Below, in pieces: positions 44,268 through 54,170 of a DNA stretch of 64,000 bases. The notes under the pieces are model-generated. The model was not told the DNA's origin and ran no database searches. It saw only the letters and a list, made by a program, of their open reading frames with translations. The position numbers were made by a program, and so were the translations under genes. Position 1 is the first letter of the stretch, and each line of letters begins with the position of its first letter. This DNA comes from Hexactinellida sp. DTS-2022 (lineage: Eukaryota > Porifera > Hexactinellida): the NCBI GenBank assembly GCA_028753945.1, contig JAPNXP010000013.1, positions 496,001-560,000 of the forward strand, read 5' to 3'.

Positions 44268-46133
44268 ATGAAAATCCTAACGACATTTATCCTCATCTCG
44301 GTATTCTGCTGTATAATCGCGGTTTTTCTCACAAACTGTGAGGAAATTGAGGAAGACGAGTGGCTCAATATTGAGCAGTTTCATCGGAAATTAGACAAAG
44401 ATGAGGATGGCACTCTCAGACAGTCTGAAATTATAAACGATGTAAACGAATACAATTCAATCCAAGAAACTCCGCTCGATGTTGATTTCGACGAAACCCC
44501 GCTCTCTCTGCGGAACCTAATGCAACAGTGGTCGCAGAATCTGGCCAGGTCATGGACACCTCGCCAAGTGGCAGAATGGGCTAAAGTCACAGTTAAAATG
44601 CCAGAGATCCTAACTCGTATCCACGACAAGAAGATATCTGGTAGCACACTGCCTATACTAGCTGTAGACAGAGACCAGATTGTACGTATATTCCCTGGAC
44701 TAGACAGTGGACTTGTTGACAAACTAATGGTATATGCATTCAAACTTGTAATCTCAGGTCCCTCTGAAAACGAAATCCCCTCGCCCTATGATGATAGTAA
44801 TAAGGATTGGGTTGCTTTTGAGCAGATCGTAGTCTTCTTTAAGGAAATGGACAAGGACGATGACGGTTGTGTGGACATGGACGAAGCAGATGGGGTAAGG
44901 GACGGACCCGCCCTGGCCAGTAGCACTCCCTGTGATGAGATTAGTATCGAGCATAGGACCCTAAGCGAGGTATGGGAATACTGGTCCAAGTTTAATCCGG
45001 TTAGGAATTGGACTGTGGATGAGGTGAGTACTTGGCTTGAACTGGAGAACTTGGGAAAATATATTGAAACATTCGCGAAACATAAAGTTGTTGGGTTACA
45101 TCTTCCGCGAATCGCTGCGAATGCTAAGACATCCTTTCTCAAAGAATTAAATGTTAACAAGGAAGATCGCAAGAAACTAATGATTAGCGCAATAACGTTA
45201 GTACTGTTCGGGCCTTCGAAAGTTGTCACTCAGTCGCATCTTTTCGCTGACATTCTTTTCGCGATTTTCTGTGTCGTGATCTCTAGTGGCGCTCTTTGGT
45301 ACGGCTTTAATCAGCGGAAACTGAAGATGGAATATGAAGGTAAATTTGTGGACAGTGAAAATAGTTTGGAGCATATTAAACAACAAATGCAAATACTAAA
45401 TGAGATTGAGAAATCAATCGAAATAGAGTTGATAGAGGTACCCAAGATAGAGGAAACAGAATCAATTATTGAAATACACCATGAAGACAGTACACGTATT
45501 ATAGTTAAATACGAAACTCCAGATGAACTGATAATTCTACTTCGCTCCACTTACCTACGAGAATACGAGTTCTACGATCTCAAGAAACTAGACATTGAAC
45601 AGCTGATTGACAAGGCCAGACGTCAACATGAGAACTTAAAACGCAAGCATGGAAATATCCTAAGCGCTCTCTTCATCTCAAACACAAGTGTGTTGGACAA
45701 CAATGAAGTCCTTATGGTTGACACCAAGTCTCGTTTGGACCAGCTAACACACGATATGCATGAACTAAACCAGCGCTGGCAGAAAATCGAGTCTCTAACT
45801 CAATCTTCTCTCATACAGCACTCTTCAACACGTCGTGCTCACAGCCAACACTCACTAATGTCCTATAGCAGCCATATTACATTGGATACCATAAGCACTT
45901 TCGATTCATCCGAGAACAATAATGGTATTGATAGCATTGATTCCTTAAAAGAGCCTCGCGACAATGAAATGTACCGTAGCACTTCGTGTCCTAAGTTGAA
46001 TGTTAATGTGGCAACAGCGACTAACGGTAATAACGAATCGAGTGACCGCAGGAAGAAGTCTAGCAAAATATCAATTACCAATCCGATCAAAAAGTTCATT
46101 GCAAGTTCTGATAAACCAACTGAAATTAAGTAA
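44268..46133 (+). CDS. STIM: STIM-type store-operated calcium sensor with two luminal EF-SAM modules
   Basis: A single exon. I choose the ATG at 44268 (621 residues): it begins with a good signal peptide (MKILTTFILISVFCC), whereas the ATG at 44214 adds 18 residues in front. Numbers below count from 44214. Module 1 has the EF loop DKDEDGTLRQSE (61-72) and a SAM domain (about 113-182). Module 2 has the EF loop DKDDDGCVDMDE (213-224) and a SAM (about 265-333). A membrane helix follows at 343-364, a short coiled coil at 370-410, and the SOAR/CAD region at about 438-530 (LREYEFYDLKK, SALFISNTSVLD, LNQRWQKIE). The tail is serine-rich with a polybasic end like the PIP2-binding tail of STIM1. STIM senses ER calcium and opens Orai channels. 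Known STIMs have one EF-SAM and a longer CC1; this protein has two EF-SAMs and only about 75 residues between membrane and SOAR. Confidence 0.92.
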   Translation: MKILTTFILISVFCCIIAVFLTNCEEIEEDEWLNIEQFHRKLDKDEDGTLRQSEIINDVNEYNSIQETPLDVDFDETPLSLRNLMQQWSQNLARSWTPRQVAEWAKVTVKMPEILTRIHDKKISGSTLPILAVDRDQIVRIFPGLDSGLVDKLMVYAFKLVISGPSENEIPSPYDDSNKDWVAFEQIVVFFKEMDKDDDGCVDMDEADGVRDGPALASSTPCDEISIEHRTLSEVWEYWSKFNPVRNWTVDEVSTWLELENLGKYIETFAKHKVVGLHLPRIAANAKTSFLKELNVNKEDRKKLMISAITLVLFGPSKVVTQSHLFADILFAIFCVVISSGALWYGFNQRKLKMEYEGKFVDSENSLEHIKQQMQILNEIEKSIEIELIEVPKIEETESIIEIHHEDSTRIIVKYETPDELIILLRSTYLREYEFYDLKKLDIEQLIDKARRQHENLKRKHGNILSALFISNTSVLDNNEVLMVDTKSRLDQLTHDMHELNQRWQKIESLTQSSLIQHSSTRRAHSQHSLMSYSSHITLDTISTFDSSENNNGIDSIDSLKEPRDNEMYRSTSCPKLNVNVATATNGNNESSDRRKKSSKISITNPIKKFIASSDKPTEIK

Positions 46134-46949
46134 AATTAAATATTACATTTTGCCCTTTGTCGGTTCCTAGTTTTATTAGTTATTTGATCTATTTGAAGAC
46201 TTGTTAAACTTAGATTATTTAATCAGCTGTGATTGTGGGAACTATCATGTGTGTTTCTTTCTTAAGTGCAACTATTGATTAATAACTTATCAATACAATT
46301 ACCTGAATTGAGGGAATTTTAATGTATCTTTCGATGTTTACTTGATAGGTAATCTAAATAATTTATTAATATAGGCTGGGAAATATGTTTTATTTACTTA
46401 TCATGACCTCATCCAAGACACAATGCTGTATTATGGGAATAGATTTTTAATATTTCTAGTTAATCAATCTTCAGGTTCATATTTGTAATTATAAGGGATT
46501 TTTCGTTGGATTAGCGAAGGTTCGGATTGAGTAGGTATACTAGAAGGAACTGGTATAATTACATACAGTAACTATGTTGTATTAATATATGCAGTGGTGT
46601 ATTACTATTTTAACAAGTGGGGGAACGGTGTTATAACATAGGTCACTTATGCTAGTACATCATCATCATCATAAAATTTTAATGATTGATTTTATGATTG
46701 AAAACGATAGAGAATAATTATTTAGGAACAACATTCAATACAATTAACTATGATCAATTATACAATAGTATGTGTTATTCTACGGGTCAAATTTTTTTGA
46801 AATTTGATATTATACTAATCTGGATATTAATTAGTAGCTTATTAAATTATCAATTTATTCTTTCGATATACGTAACGTATCACTATGTTTAGGAAATATT
46901 ATCTCTCTACTTTGCTACTCTATTATAAGCTAGGACAAAGGAACTTGTG
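46134..46949. other. Gap without a recognised gene
   Basis: AT-rich sequence with a fragment of a TA-element arm (GGATTAGCGAAGGTTCGGAT) near 46510-46530 and a short CATCATCATCATCATAA stretch at about 46660. The 64-codon ORF at 46698-46892 lacks support. Confidence 0.55.
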
Positions 46950-47408
46950 ATGTCAAGCTTGGCTTCTGTCTCTAACAATCCTTTGAGTATTGATAAAATC
47001 AAATTAAGTGAAAAGCTACAAGCTATATCACCAGTAGATAGATTGCTTATTCCTGACGAATTCTCTGTTTTGGCTCTGTCTTATTTGAACATGAAACCGC
47101 CTACTGTCGCGAATGCGGAATCGCAATTGATTTCTGACAATGGTTTAAATCCTTCAATTAACAGAGTGAATGAGAAAAGTGACATAATTTTACCCTCCAA
47201 AGGAATTTCTCAAAATAGTCCAATAAATTTGGTTTCTCAAGATTTTATAATTCCTCCCTCTATTGAATTTCCAGCTGTTACTATTGGACACGAGAGTAGA
47301 GAGGAAGAGAAGACTGACGCATCTGAATCAACTCAGAAATTACTTGCTACCCCCTTGGGGCTAGAATTAGTTGAAGAATTAGAAGACTGGCTTGATGAGT
47401 TGATGTAA
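46950..47408 (+). CDS. Short acidic protein with an AVEN-like C-terminus
   Basis: A 152-residue single-exon ORF. The C-terminal VEELEDWLDELM closely matches the EELEDWLDSMI end of AVEN, and residues 15-45 (IDKIKLSEKLQAISPVDRL) could align with the SELLVRALQELPLCLRL segment of AVEN. AVEN is a cell-death inhibitor and ATM/ATR regulator that in vertebrates has about 360 residues with an RG-rich N-terminus, which is absent here. The frame is closed by a stop just upstream. Either this is a short family member, or an N-terminal exon was not recognised. The call is tentative. Confidence 0.45.
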   Translation: MSSLASVSNNPLSIDKIKLSEKLQAISPVDRLLIPDEFSVLALSYLNMKPPTVANAESQLISDNGLNPSINRVNEKSDIILPSKGISQNSPINLVSQDFIIPPSIEFPAVTIGHESREEEKTDASESTQKLLATPLGLELVEELEDWLDELM

Positions 47409-47703
47409 TCTTGAATGCATTCTATATGCAATTATAAAGTAACATAATCAATTACTTTGAATAATTTTGAACACAGTAAACATCCAAAAATGATGTCTAG
47501 ATCATTAATTAATCATTGTAGCGAAATTTCCCAAAAACTGCTACTAAAGTTTAAAAAATAAATACTAATTATCGGCCATTACAGAGGTGCGTAGAGCTTT
47601 AGTTATTACACAAACAAATATTTACAAGGGAGAGATGACCTAATCTCCTTTCGTCTAACTAATTAATTAAATCCTTGAATATGTGTATCTGGAAGTAATT
47701 CAC

Positions 47704-47713
47704 TATATATAGG
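47704..47713 (+). promoter_or_regulatory. TATA-like box of the RING gene
   Basis: TATATATAGG lies 56 bp upstream of the ATG at 47760. The 351-bp gap before this gene shows nothing else. Confidence 0.45.
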
Positions 47714-47759
47714 CTCTTATATTTATATTGTACCCATTACTTTTAACTAATTTAGTAAA

Positions 47760-48932
47760 ATGAGTGCGAATCTTCCACAGTGCATGACTGTAAATCTGAC
47801 TCCAATTCTGGACTTTTTCAATTGCCCTATTTGTACAGAACAACTAACAAACACGTGTACAACCGTGTGTGGCCACAGGTTCTGTCAGAAATGCATTGAA
47901 GAGTGCATTGACAGGCGATCTCAGTGTCCACTCTGTATGAGATTCCTGAACACCTCTCACGTTGCTAAGGATTTCCAATACGACGAGCTGATCCGTATTG
48001 TAATGGCAGAGAAAACCAAAGGAGAGGAGTTGTATTTCAAACGTTTGGCAGACGAAGCGACTCAGAACGCATTCAATAAGGAAGAGAATCTCAGTCCAGT
48101 GGAACAGGTGCTGCAGAAACATTTGAAGAACAGTCTCGCTTCCTATGAGAGCTACCTTCATAAGATTAAACTTGACTACAGTCGCAAGTTAGAGGAATGT
48201 AAGCAGAGAATGACGTCACGCCGTTTCCAGAGCTTGAGTGTGAAAGGTGATTCTATCTCGAAACAGAAAGAGTTGGAAGCTGAGTTTAAGAAGGCAGAGA
48301 AGGGAATTCAGGACGAGTTGAATCGATCTATAGAGCTGTTAGCGGAGAGCTACGACATGTACCTTTCAAAGAATCTCCCACAACCCTCAACACTGCCTGT
48401 GAAATCAAAGCTATTCATCGAGTGCTTTAGCTTGACAGTCCCTGACTTCGAAATCGGTCCAATGGAACGCATTTCGGAGATAATTCCCCGCTTAACTGAG
48501 ACCATTCGTAATTTAGGTCACGACATAGTCGATATAGGACAAGATGTGAAGTTCTTATTAGCGAAGAGTGATACATTTCGCGAGGATAGTACGAAAGGTG
48601 CCGAGGCTGAGAGTGATAGCGTAGTTCCGTTAGAACTCAACACGAAGCCAGTCATCGAATGCGGACTCCAGCCAGGCGGCGAAATTCGCATTACCGGTCA
48701 AATCTTACAAAGATCAGATCTACCTAAACAGTGTATTATTAAGACATTCACAGCTGGCACTAAAGTCGACTATTCGACCTGTACAACTTGTAATATTAAT
48801 TGGGTGTGTGAGACATGCGCTGAGACATGCCACGCGAAACATGACACCAAACCTTACATCACTGGACATAGCCCGCAATGGGCTTGTTGCTATTGTCCGA
48901 AGAAAAAACTATGCACTATCAAAAATAATTAA
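47760..48932 (+). CDS. RING-type E3 ligase with coiled coil and C-terminal UBR-like Cys/His domain
   Basis: A single-exon protein of 390 residues. An N-terminal C3HC4 RING (about 22-59) begins CPICTEQL, includes CGHRFCQKCI and ends CPLC. A helical, probably coiled-coil, region spans about 105-285. The last 50 residues (about 341-385) form a cysteine/histidine cluster: CTTCNINWVCETCAETCHAKH, in two abutting pieces, then WACCYC and KKKLC. This order (C..C, C..CA..CH..H, then CxC) recalls the UBR box of UBR4-type proteins, with CYC where UBR boxes have CDC. The RING predicts ubiquitin transfer with an E2; the C-terminal domain could read substrates such as N-degrons, which is inference. UBR1/2 have the opposite order (UBR first, RING later). 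I cannot name an ortholog. Confidence 0.75.
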   Translation: MSANLPQCMTVNLTPILDFFNCPICTEQLTNTCTTVCGHRFCQKCIEECIDRRSQCPLCMRFLNTSHVAKDFQYDELIRIVMAEKTKGEELYFKRLADEATQNAFNKEENLSPVEQVLQKHLKNSLASYESYLHKIKLDYSRKLEECKQRMTSRRFQSLSVKGDSISKQKELEAEFKKAEKGIQDELNRSIELLAESYDMYLSKNLPQPSTLPVKSKLFIECFSLTVPDFEIGPMERISEIIPRLTETIRNLGHDIVDIGQDVKFLLAKSDTFREDSTKGAEAESDSVVPLELNTKPVIECGLQPGGEIRITGQILQRSDLPKQCIIKTFTAGTKVDYSTCTTCNINWVCETCAETCHAKHDTKPYITGHSPQWACCYCPKKKLCTIKNN

Positions 48933-49303
48933 TTTTTTTATTTTTTGAACTTTTATTAGTCATCTGTACTGGTTTGAGTGTGAAACAATGCAGGAACTTT
49001 TTCTCATTAGTAGCGAGTGTATTTGGTGAACAATGGACAATGGATATCTACATTTGATTAATGATAAACAGTACTTTTTTTGCAAATGTTTGTAATTATA
49101 AATAATTATTCGGTTATTTGTGCTTATTTTCGATGCGTTACAACTGAATTTCGAGGGTTTAACGTGTCCTAATTAATTTCCTACATTGTGATAGGTATTC
49201 AAACTTTTATTTAAATCCTTTGGCGACCCAACTTATCCAAAAATTCATCGAATTCAAATTTTGGCATATACAATCCGGCGACCTAACATTATTTAGGCGA
49301 CCC

Positions 49304-52300
49304 ATGGCTTCAAGGGCTTCAACGCAGCGAGCCGGTAGCATATTCCAGGACCCCAAGAAGCGAGAGTCTATCGCAGCACTGCAGGGGTACGACTTCTCGA
49401 ATCCACCACAAATCTTGTATTCCGACATTAAAAAGAAGCTTTCATTCGCTCACACACGAATGAAATCTTCCTACTCAACATTTGATCTAAAAACATCGCT
49501 TTCCACTGTCCGTGAAAACAAATTCTTTGTCCCTTCAAAGAGCACTTCAATGACGCATCTAAGCCTCAGTACAATGACCACACCCATATCTCGACCAAGC
49601 TCCGTGCGTACTAAAAGCGTAACGGAAACACCCAAACTTATTGGAACAGTCGTTGAACCTAAAATTATACGCGAGAAGGAATTCATACATTCATCAGCTA
49701 AAATCGTTCAAATATATCTAATAGAAAAAGCATACGAAAACCCGATCACTTTTAAAACACTACTCAGTCCAACGGTACCTGAGATCATCAATATATTTGG
49801 ATTCCTCTTATCTTTCTTTTACAAAGAACTAAAGAATGAAGTAAAAGTTAAAGAGGATATCCCGAATGTTTTATCGCTTATTGGCTATCCATACACTATT
49901 AAGAAATCTATTATTTCTGCTATTAACTCACCGCATAACTGGCCTACCATTCTCGCTTCGCTAAGATTCATTGTAGAACTCCTAGAAAATGTTTTGCCTC
50001 ATAATTTAGGAATCGATACTTTGTTCCCTCCTACTTCATTTTCTGAGGAAATCGGACCTGTGGAACAAAACAAGGAAGAAATTATTCGTAACAGTTGCAT
50101 GTTCGCTTCTAGAGATAAGCCGGAAGTATTGGAATTATACCGTAAGGAGAGATCTGAATATTATGGAGAATCTCTGTACAATCTGAGGGACGATAGAGAT
50201 CAGCTGATGATCAGACGGGAAGAGCTATCGGAACTCAACACTGAACATGAAAAGACTACTCTAGCTGTGTACCAGAATGAATGGCAGGATAAATGCGAAC
50301 AAAAGCTATATCAACGTCAACAGCTGACTGCTATGGAGCAGAAACTACGCGCTAAGCAAGATGATCAAATAAAATTAGCACAAGAGATCCAATCTATTCA
50401 GAAACAAACCACAGAGGAAAAACACAAAATTGAAACGCTTGCAGCTCAAATTAAATGCCAAGCGATTAATATAGAAACTGCTATGGACATGAAGGATGAC
50501 GTAACCACGATTCGCCTCGAAATCGAAAGACAAAGAACATTCATTTCTAACTACAATGATAAAATCATTGAGCTGAGAATACAACATTCCAAACGCATGT
50601 CTAAAGTGCGCGCTAAAATGTCCCAAACGAATCTTGCTCTCAAACAAATAACTCTGTCCTACCAGGATTGCTATGAGGGAGCGGCCGATCAGCTGGGTAT
50701 TCAGTTCGAGACTGCGAACTACGAATTCATGAAGAGTCCGGAACAGCTGAGCAGAGAGAATCAACGCAACATCGATATTCTACAGGAAATAAAAGTACTG
50801 GCTAACACCACTAAATCTCAATTCCTGCAGAATGAAATTGAAGCAAACTACAGTGTGGACGCACTGAAGAACAGTGCTATAGAGAAAAAACTTGAGATCA
50901 AAGAACTTGAAAGCCAAAATATGTTGCAAAAAGAAGCCAACGATAAGCTAGAGGAGATAAAAATAAATTTTATGCAGGTATAGTATATTTAGAGCACTTC
51001 AAAGATATAACTATATCAAAACAACTCATTCAACTCATTCAAAAAACTGAGTTTTTTTGCCAACTCAAAATGAGTTGATACAGCCCGGATCCTAGTATAT
51101 TCCTTTCGTTGTTTGTGCTTAAAGATATGTGTTAATTAAGTGTTTAAAGACATTGTAATGGACATGTCTGTTATGGACATGTCTGATATAGACATGTCTG
51201 TTATGGACATGTCTGTTATAGACATGTCTGTTATGGACATGTCTGATATAGACATGTCTGTTATGGACATGTCTGTTATAGACATGTCTGTTATGGACAT
51301 GTCTATTATGGACATGTCTGTTATGGACATGTCTGATATAGACATGTCTGTTATAGACATGTCTGTTATGGACATGTCTGTTATAGACATGTCTGTTATG
51401 GACATGTCTGTTATGGACATGTCTGTTATAGACATGTCTGTTATGGACATGTCTGTTATAGACATGTCTGTTATAGACATGTCTGTTATGGACATGTCTG
51501 TTATAGACATGTCTGTTATGGACATGTCTGTTATAGACATGTCTGTTATGGACATGTCTGTTATAGACATGTCTGTTATGGACATGTCTGTTATAGACAT
51601 GTCTGTTATGGACATGTCTGTTATAGACATGTCTGATATAGACATGTCTGTTATGGACATGTCTGTTATGGACATGTCTGTTATGGACATGTCTGTTATA
51701 GACATGTCTGTTATGGACATGTCTGTTATGGACATGTCTGTTATGGACATGTCTGTTTTTGACTCCATTAAGCGGAGAAATCTATTAACCGGTGGCTCTA
51801 GTAAGCAGAGTCGACAGTTGTTAATTATTTTAGCAATGTTGTCCACGGTGAGTTGAGTTAAGTCAACAAATTCCTTATTTAATGTAATCTGCTTTGATCA
51901 TTGTATTATTAATAGCTACAATTAAATAAAAGCCAGCTCAAATTCACAAGTTAAATCTATATATTTATCGCAAGTTGAAACAATACAGTAAGATTTAATA
52001 GGTTAAACCAATATATTTATTACAAGTTGAAACAATAGAATTAGATTTAACAGTTTACTGAGTCGAATGTGTGAGGAAGTCCAGGCGATCGGCACCCCAA
52101 TTATGGCAAAACGAAACCCAATTTGAAAATTCGTGCACTGTGAAAAGGTGTAAAATTATATTCTCTATCGAATGCATATAAATTTAATTTCGGGCATTAT
52201 TTATTGTTCATGTTGTGGTTAAATAGGTTCAAAAATGAGTCCAAAAAAATGTCATATAAATCGTGACCCCAGGTGCACATCTGTAACCCATGAGACACCT

Positions 52301-53841
52301 GTCCTGAAAATTTGGGCTCTTAGTTAATAAAACTCTGTTCTGGAGTAATAAATGCAAAATTGCAGCTGTACACGTTCCTTTGGAGGCACTATATTTTGGT
52401 GGTTGGTTAATTGATAGTGCCTCCAAAGGAAAATCTTGTCAGCACAGCTGCAATTTTGGATTTTTTGCCATGTCGTGAACGCCTCAAGGTGTTTAGACCC
52501 ATTTATCAAGTTGCTACGGGACAAAAGAACGATTGATATATTAACCATTCTATCTTAAACCATCTTGAATTTAATGTAATTCTTAAATTATGTATTGATA
52601 ATAAATTATATAAATAGTTAATTATTTTAGCAATGTTATCCACGGTGAGTTGAGTTAAGTCAACAAATCCTTTATATTATTTACTTTGATTTAATCCTTT
52701 GTATAGTAATACTACAAATTAAATAAAAGCCAGCTCGAATTCACAAGTTAAATCAATACATACTTATCGCAAGTTGAAACAATAGTAATTAGTTTTAAAA
52801 CTTTGAATTGAAATAAAGTGTTAGTAAACAAAGGAAATTTGCAACTCAATTGTGCCACAAACTAAGCCCAATTTTAAAATACTGTACGTGCACTGTGAAA
52901 AGGTGTAGTAACCTGACTGTAGTTAACATTAAGAAAACTAACTTGCTTTTAGACAAACTGCTAATCTATATTATTAAATCTCGATTGTTGTGTGTTTGTG
53001 TGTTTGTGTGTTTGTTTGTGTGTTTGTCCGGATTGTATTAAAGTGATGGGGGAATATAAACCGCATTTATATATGAGATATAGACTAAGTTCCAAATGTT
53101 ATAATGGGTAAAAAATGTTATTACAGGTAAACAAGTATGCTGAACACGAATTTCGCATTTACAAATTTCTAATATGAAATTTATTGTTGTTGTTTACAAA
53201 AATAGGTAAACAAATTATTGAAAATTCAAAATCTACCTAGAAGTTAGCTTCTGACGGGTATTATTGGTAAACAAGTTAAAACTATGGAATATGGTAGAAA
53301 GGGTTGTATATAACATCCACTACCATTTTCCATGGTAGCAATTGTGAGGAGTAAAGCCGCATAGCGGCTGTTAAATGGAGGTGCGTAACCGATCTGTCGC
53401 AAAGCGACCGAGACCGAAGGGCTCGTCTAAATCAAAACGTAAAATACACCACATGTAATACAAAATCTCCCTAGTATGTACATCTATACTACTCGTTAAT
53501 TACAATGAATTTCCTCTGTTCTCTCTCGTATGAATTTATTCCTACTATGTACGCAGGAACAGAGCGATAAGAAGATCAGACACAACCAGGAGGTCTACCA
53601 GCTGAGGAGAGAATGCGAGGAGGGTGTAAGACTATTTTCACAGCTGGAGAATGAGAGAGATAGCATAATAACCGCAGGAAGAGAAGAGAATGAACGAATG
53701 CACGCTGAACTTAACACACTTATGGAGAAAATTGAATCGCTTATGGACCTAATTGTAGCCAATTCGAATGAACGCAAGGCTTTTCTCTCAGCGCTAGGAC
53801 AATTACACGGAGCCTACATGGCTATGTACAACAAAGATTAG
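49304..53841 (+). CDS. NDC80: NDC80 kinetochore protein (2 exons)
   Basis: Exons 49304-50977 and 53557-53841, joined in phase 0, give 652 residues (human NDC80/HEC1 642). The frame is open upstream of 49304, but that is the first ATG (MASRASTQ). NDC80 couples kinetochores to spindle microtubules. A basic, Ser/Thr-rich N-terminal tail (the Aurora B-regulated tail in other species) runs to about residue 120. A calponin-homology domain follows (about 125-235, with VLSLIGYPYTIKKS and INSPHNWPTILASL). From about 260 to the end it is coiled coil. Exon 2 codes the C-terminal coiled coil that meets SPC24/25. The 2.6-kb intron carries a satellite array and duplicated segments. A P-type transposon begins 98 bp past the stop codon, and I see no AATAAA before it. 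Confidence 0.93.
51085..51160. repeat. Segment duplicated at 58263-58332
   Basis: GATCCTAGTATATTCC through AAAGATATGTGTTAATTAAG to AAAGACATTGTAAT. The same order occurs at 58263-58332 beyond the P element, without the satellite. The satellite begins exactly where the two copies diverge. Confidence 0.75.
51161..51760. repeat. 15-bp satellite of GACATGTC units in the NDC80 intron
   Basis: I count 40 units of 15 bp with no length change between them. The constant core is GACATGTCT. The spacer is mostly GTTAT or GATAT, and the base before the core alternates G/A. The core is palindromic. Each unit reads RGACATGTCT, which fits the p53-family half-site RRRCWWGYYY. Because 15 is a multiple of three, both strands stay open for about 237 codons; these ORFs are not genes. 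At its right edge lies a family B TA-element fragment (CATTAAGCGGAGAAATC, 51767-51815). Confidence 0.95.
51828..52158. repeat. Duplicated intron segment, copy 1 (copy 2 at 52620-52912)
   Basis: TTAGCAATGTTGTCCACGG, TGAGTTGAGTTAAGTCAAC, AAATAAAAGCCAGCTC and GTGCACTGTGAAAAGGTGTA occur in the same order in both copies, which are direct repeats separated by hairpin repeat R2. Confidence 0.8.
52330..52530. repeat. Hairpin repeat R2, copy 2
   Basis: The perfect 14-bp stem TTTGGAGGCACTAT and ATAGTGCCTCCAAA encloses TTTTGGTGGTTGGTTAATTG. The wider match with 41320-41470 includes the GCAGCTGTA and GCTGCAATTTT flanks and a CATGTC followed by AAGGTG. Confidence 0.75.
52620..52912. repeat. Duplicated intron segment, copy 2
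   Basis: Direct repeat of 51828-52158 with small indels. Confidence 0.8.
53087..53442. repeat. Dispersed repeat R1, copy 2 (inverted relative to 38686-38985)
   Basis: On the minus strand it reads GTCTCGGTCGC, then AACAGCCGCTATGCGGCTTT, then TTGTTTACCAATAATACCCG. It lies in the NDC80 intron just before exon 2. The first copy lacks about 40 bp containing an inverted CTACCAT/ATGGTAG. Confidence 0.7.
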
Positions 53842-54164
53842 TTCGCATTCTATTCTTTCTCAATTTAATTAGCGATATTATCTATAATTTTCCGCTGTTA
53901 GATATCTATTTAATTCTGCTATTTCAGTATTTATCCATCAGGGTTGCCGTGGGTATGGGAATCCTGTGGGAATTCCCACAGGATTCCCATATGGGATGGG
54001 AATGGGAAATTTTTTTAGCCTATGGGAATTCCCACATGTGGGAATCCTGTGGGAAACCTATGGGAATTCCCACATGTGGGAATCCTGTGGGAATCCTATG
54101 GGAATTCCCATAGGACTATCCATAGACTACTTAATACACAGACTGGCAACTCACCGAAATCGCA

Positions 54165-54170
54165 AATAAA
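54165..54170 (+). terminator. AATAAA inside the left transposon end, possible NDC80 poly(A) signal
   Basis: The NDC80 stop codon is at 53841, and no AATAAA is visible before the transposon begins at 53939. The first plus-strand hexamer downstream is this one, inside the element. Confidence 0.35.

Noticed and set aside
51161-51760. Possible CRISPR-like array
   Set aside because: There are no unique spacers: units are contiguous 15-bp repeats in an animal intron.
51136-51856. Long ORFs on both strands (238 and 236 codons) rich in Met-Asp-Met-Ser or Asp-Met-Ser-Ile repeats
   Set aside because: They are forced by a stop-free satellite with a period of 15 bp, inside the NDC80 intron, with no promoter or conserved domain.
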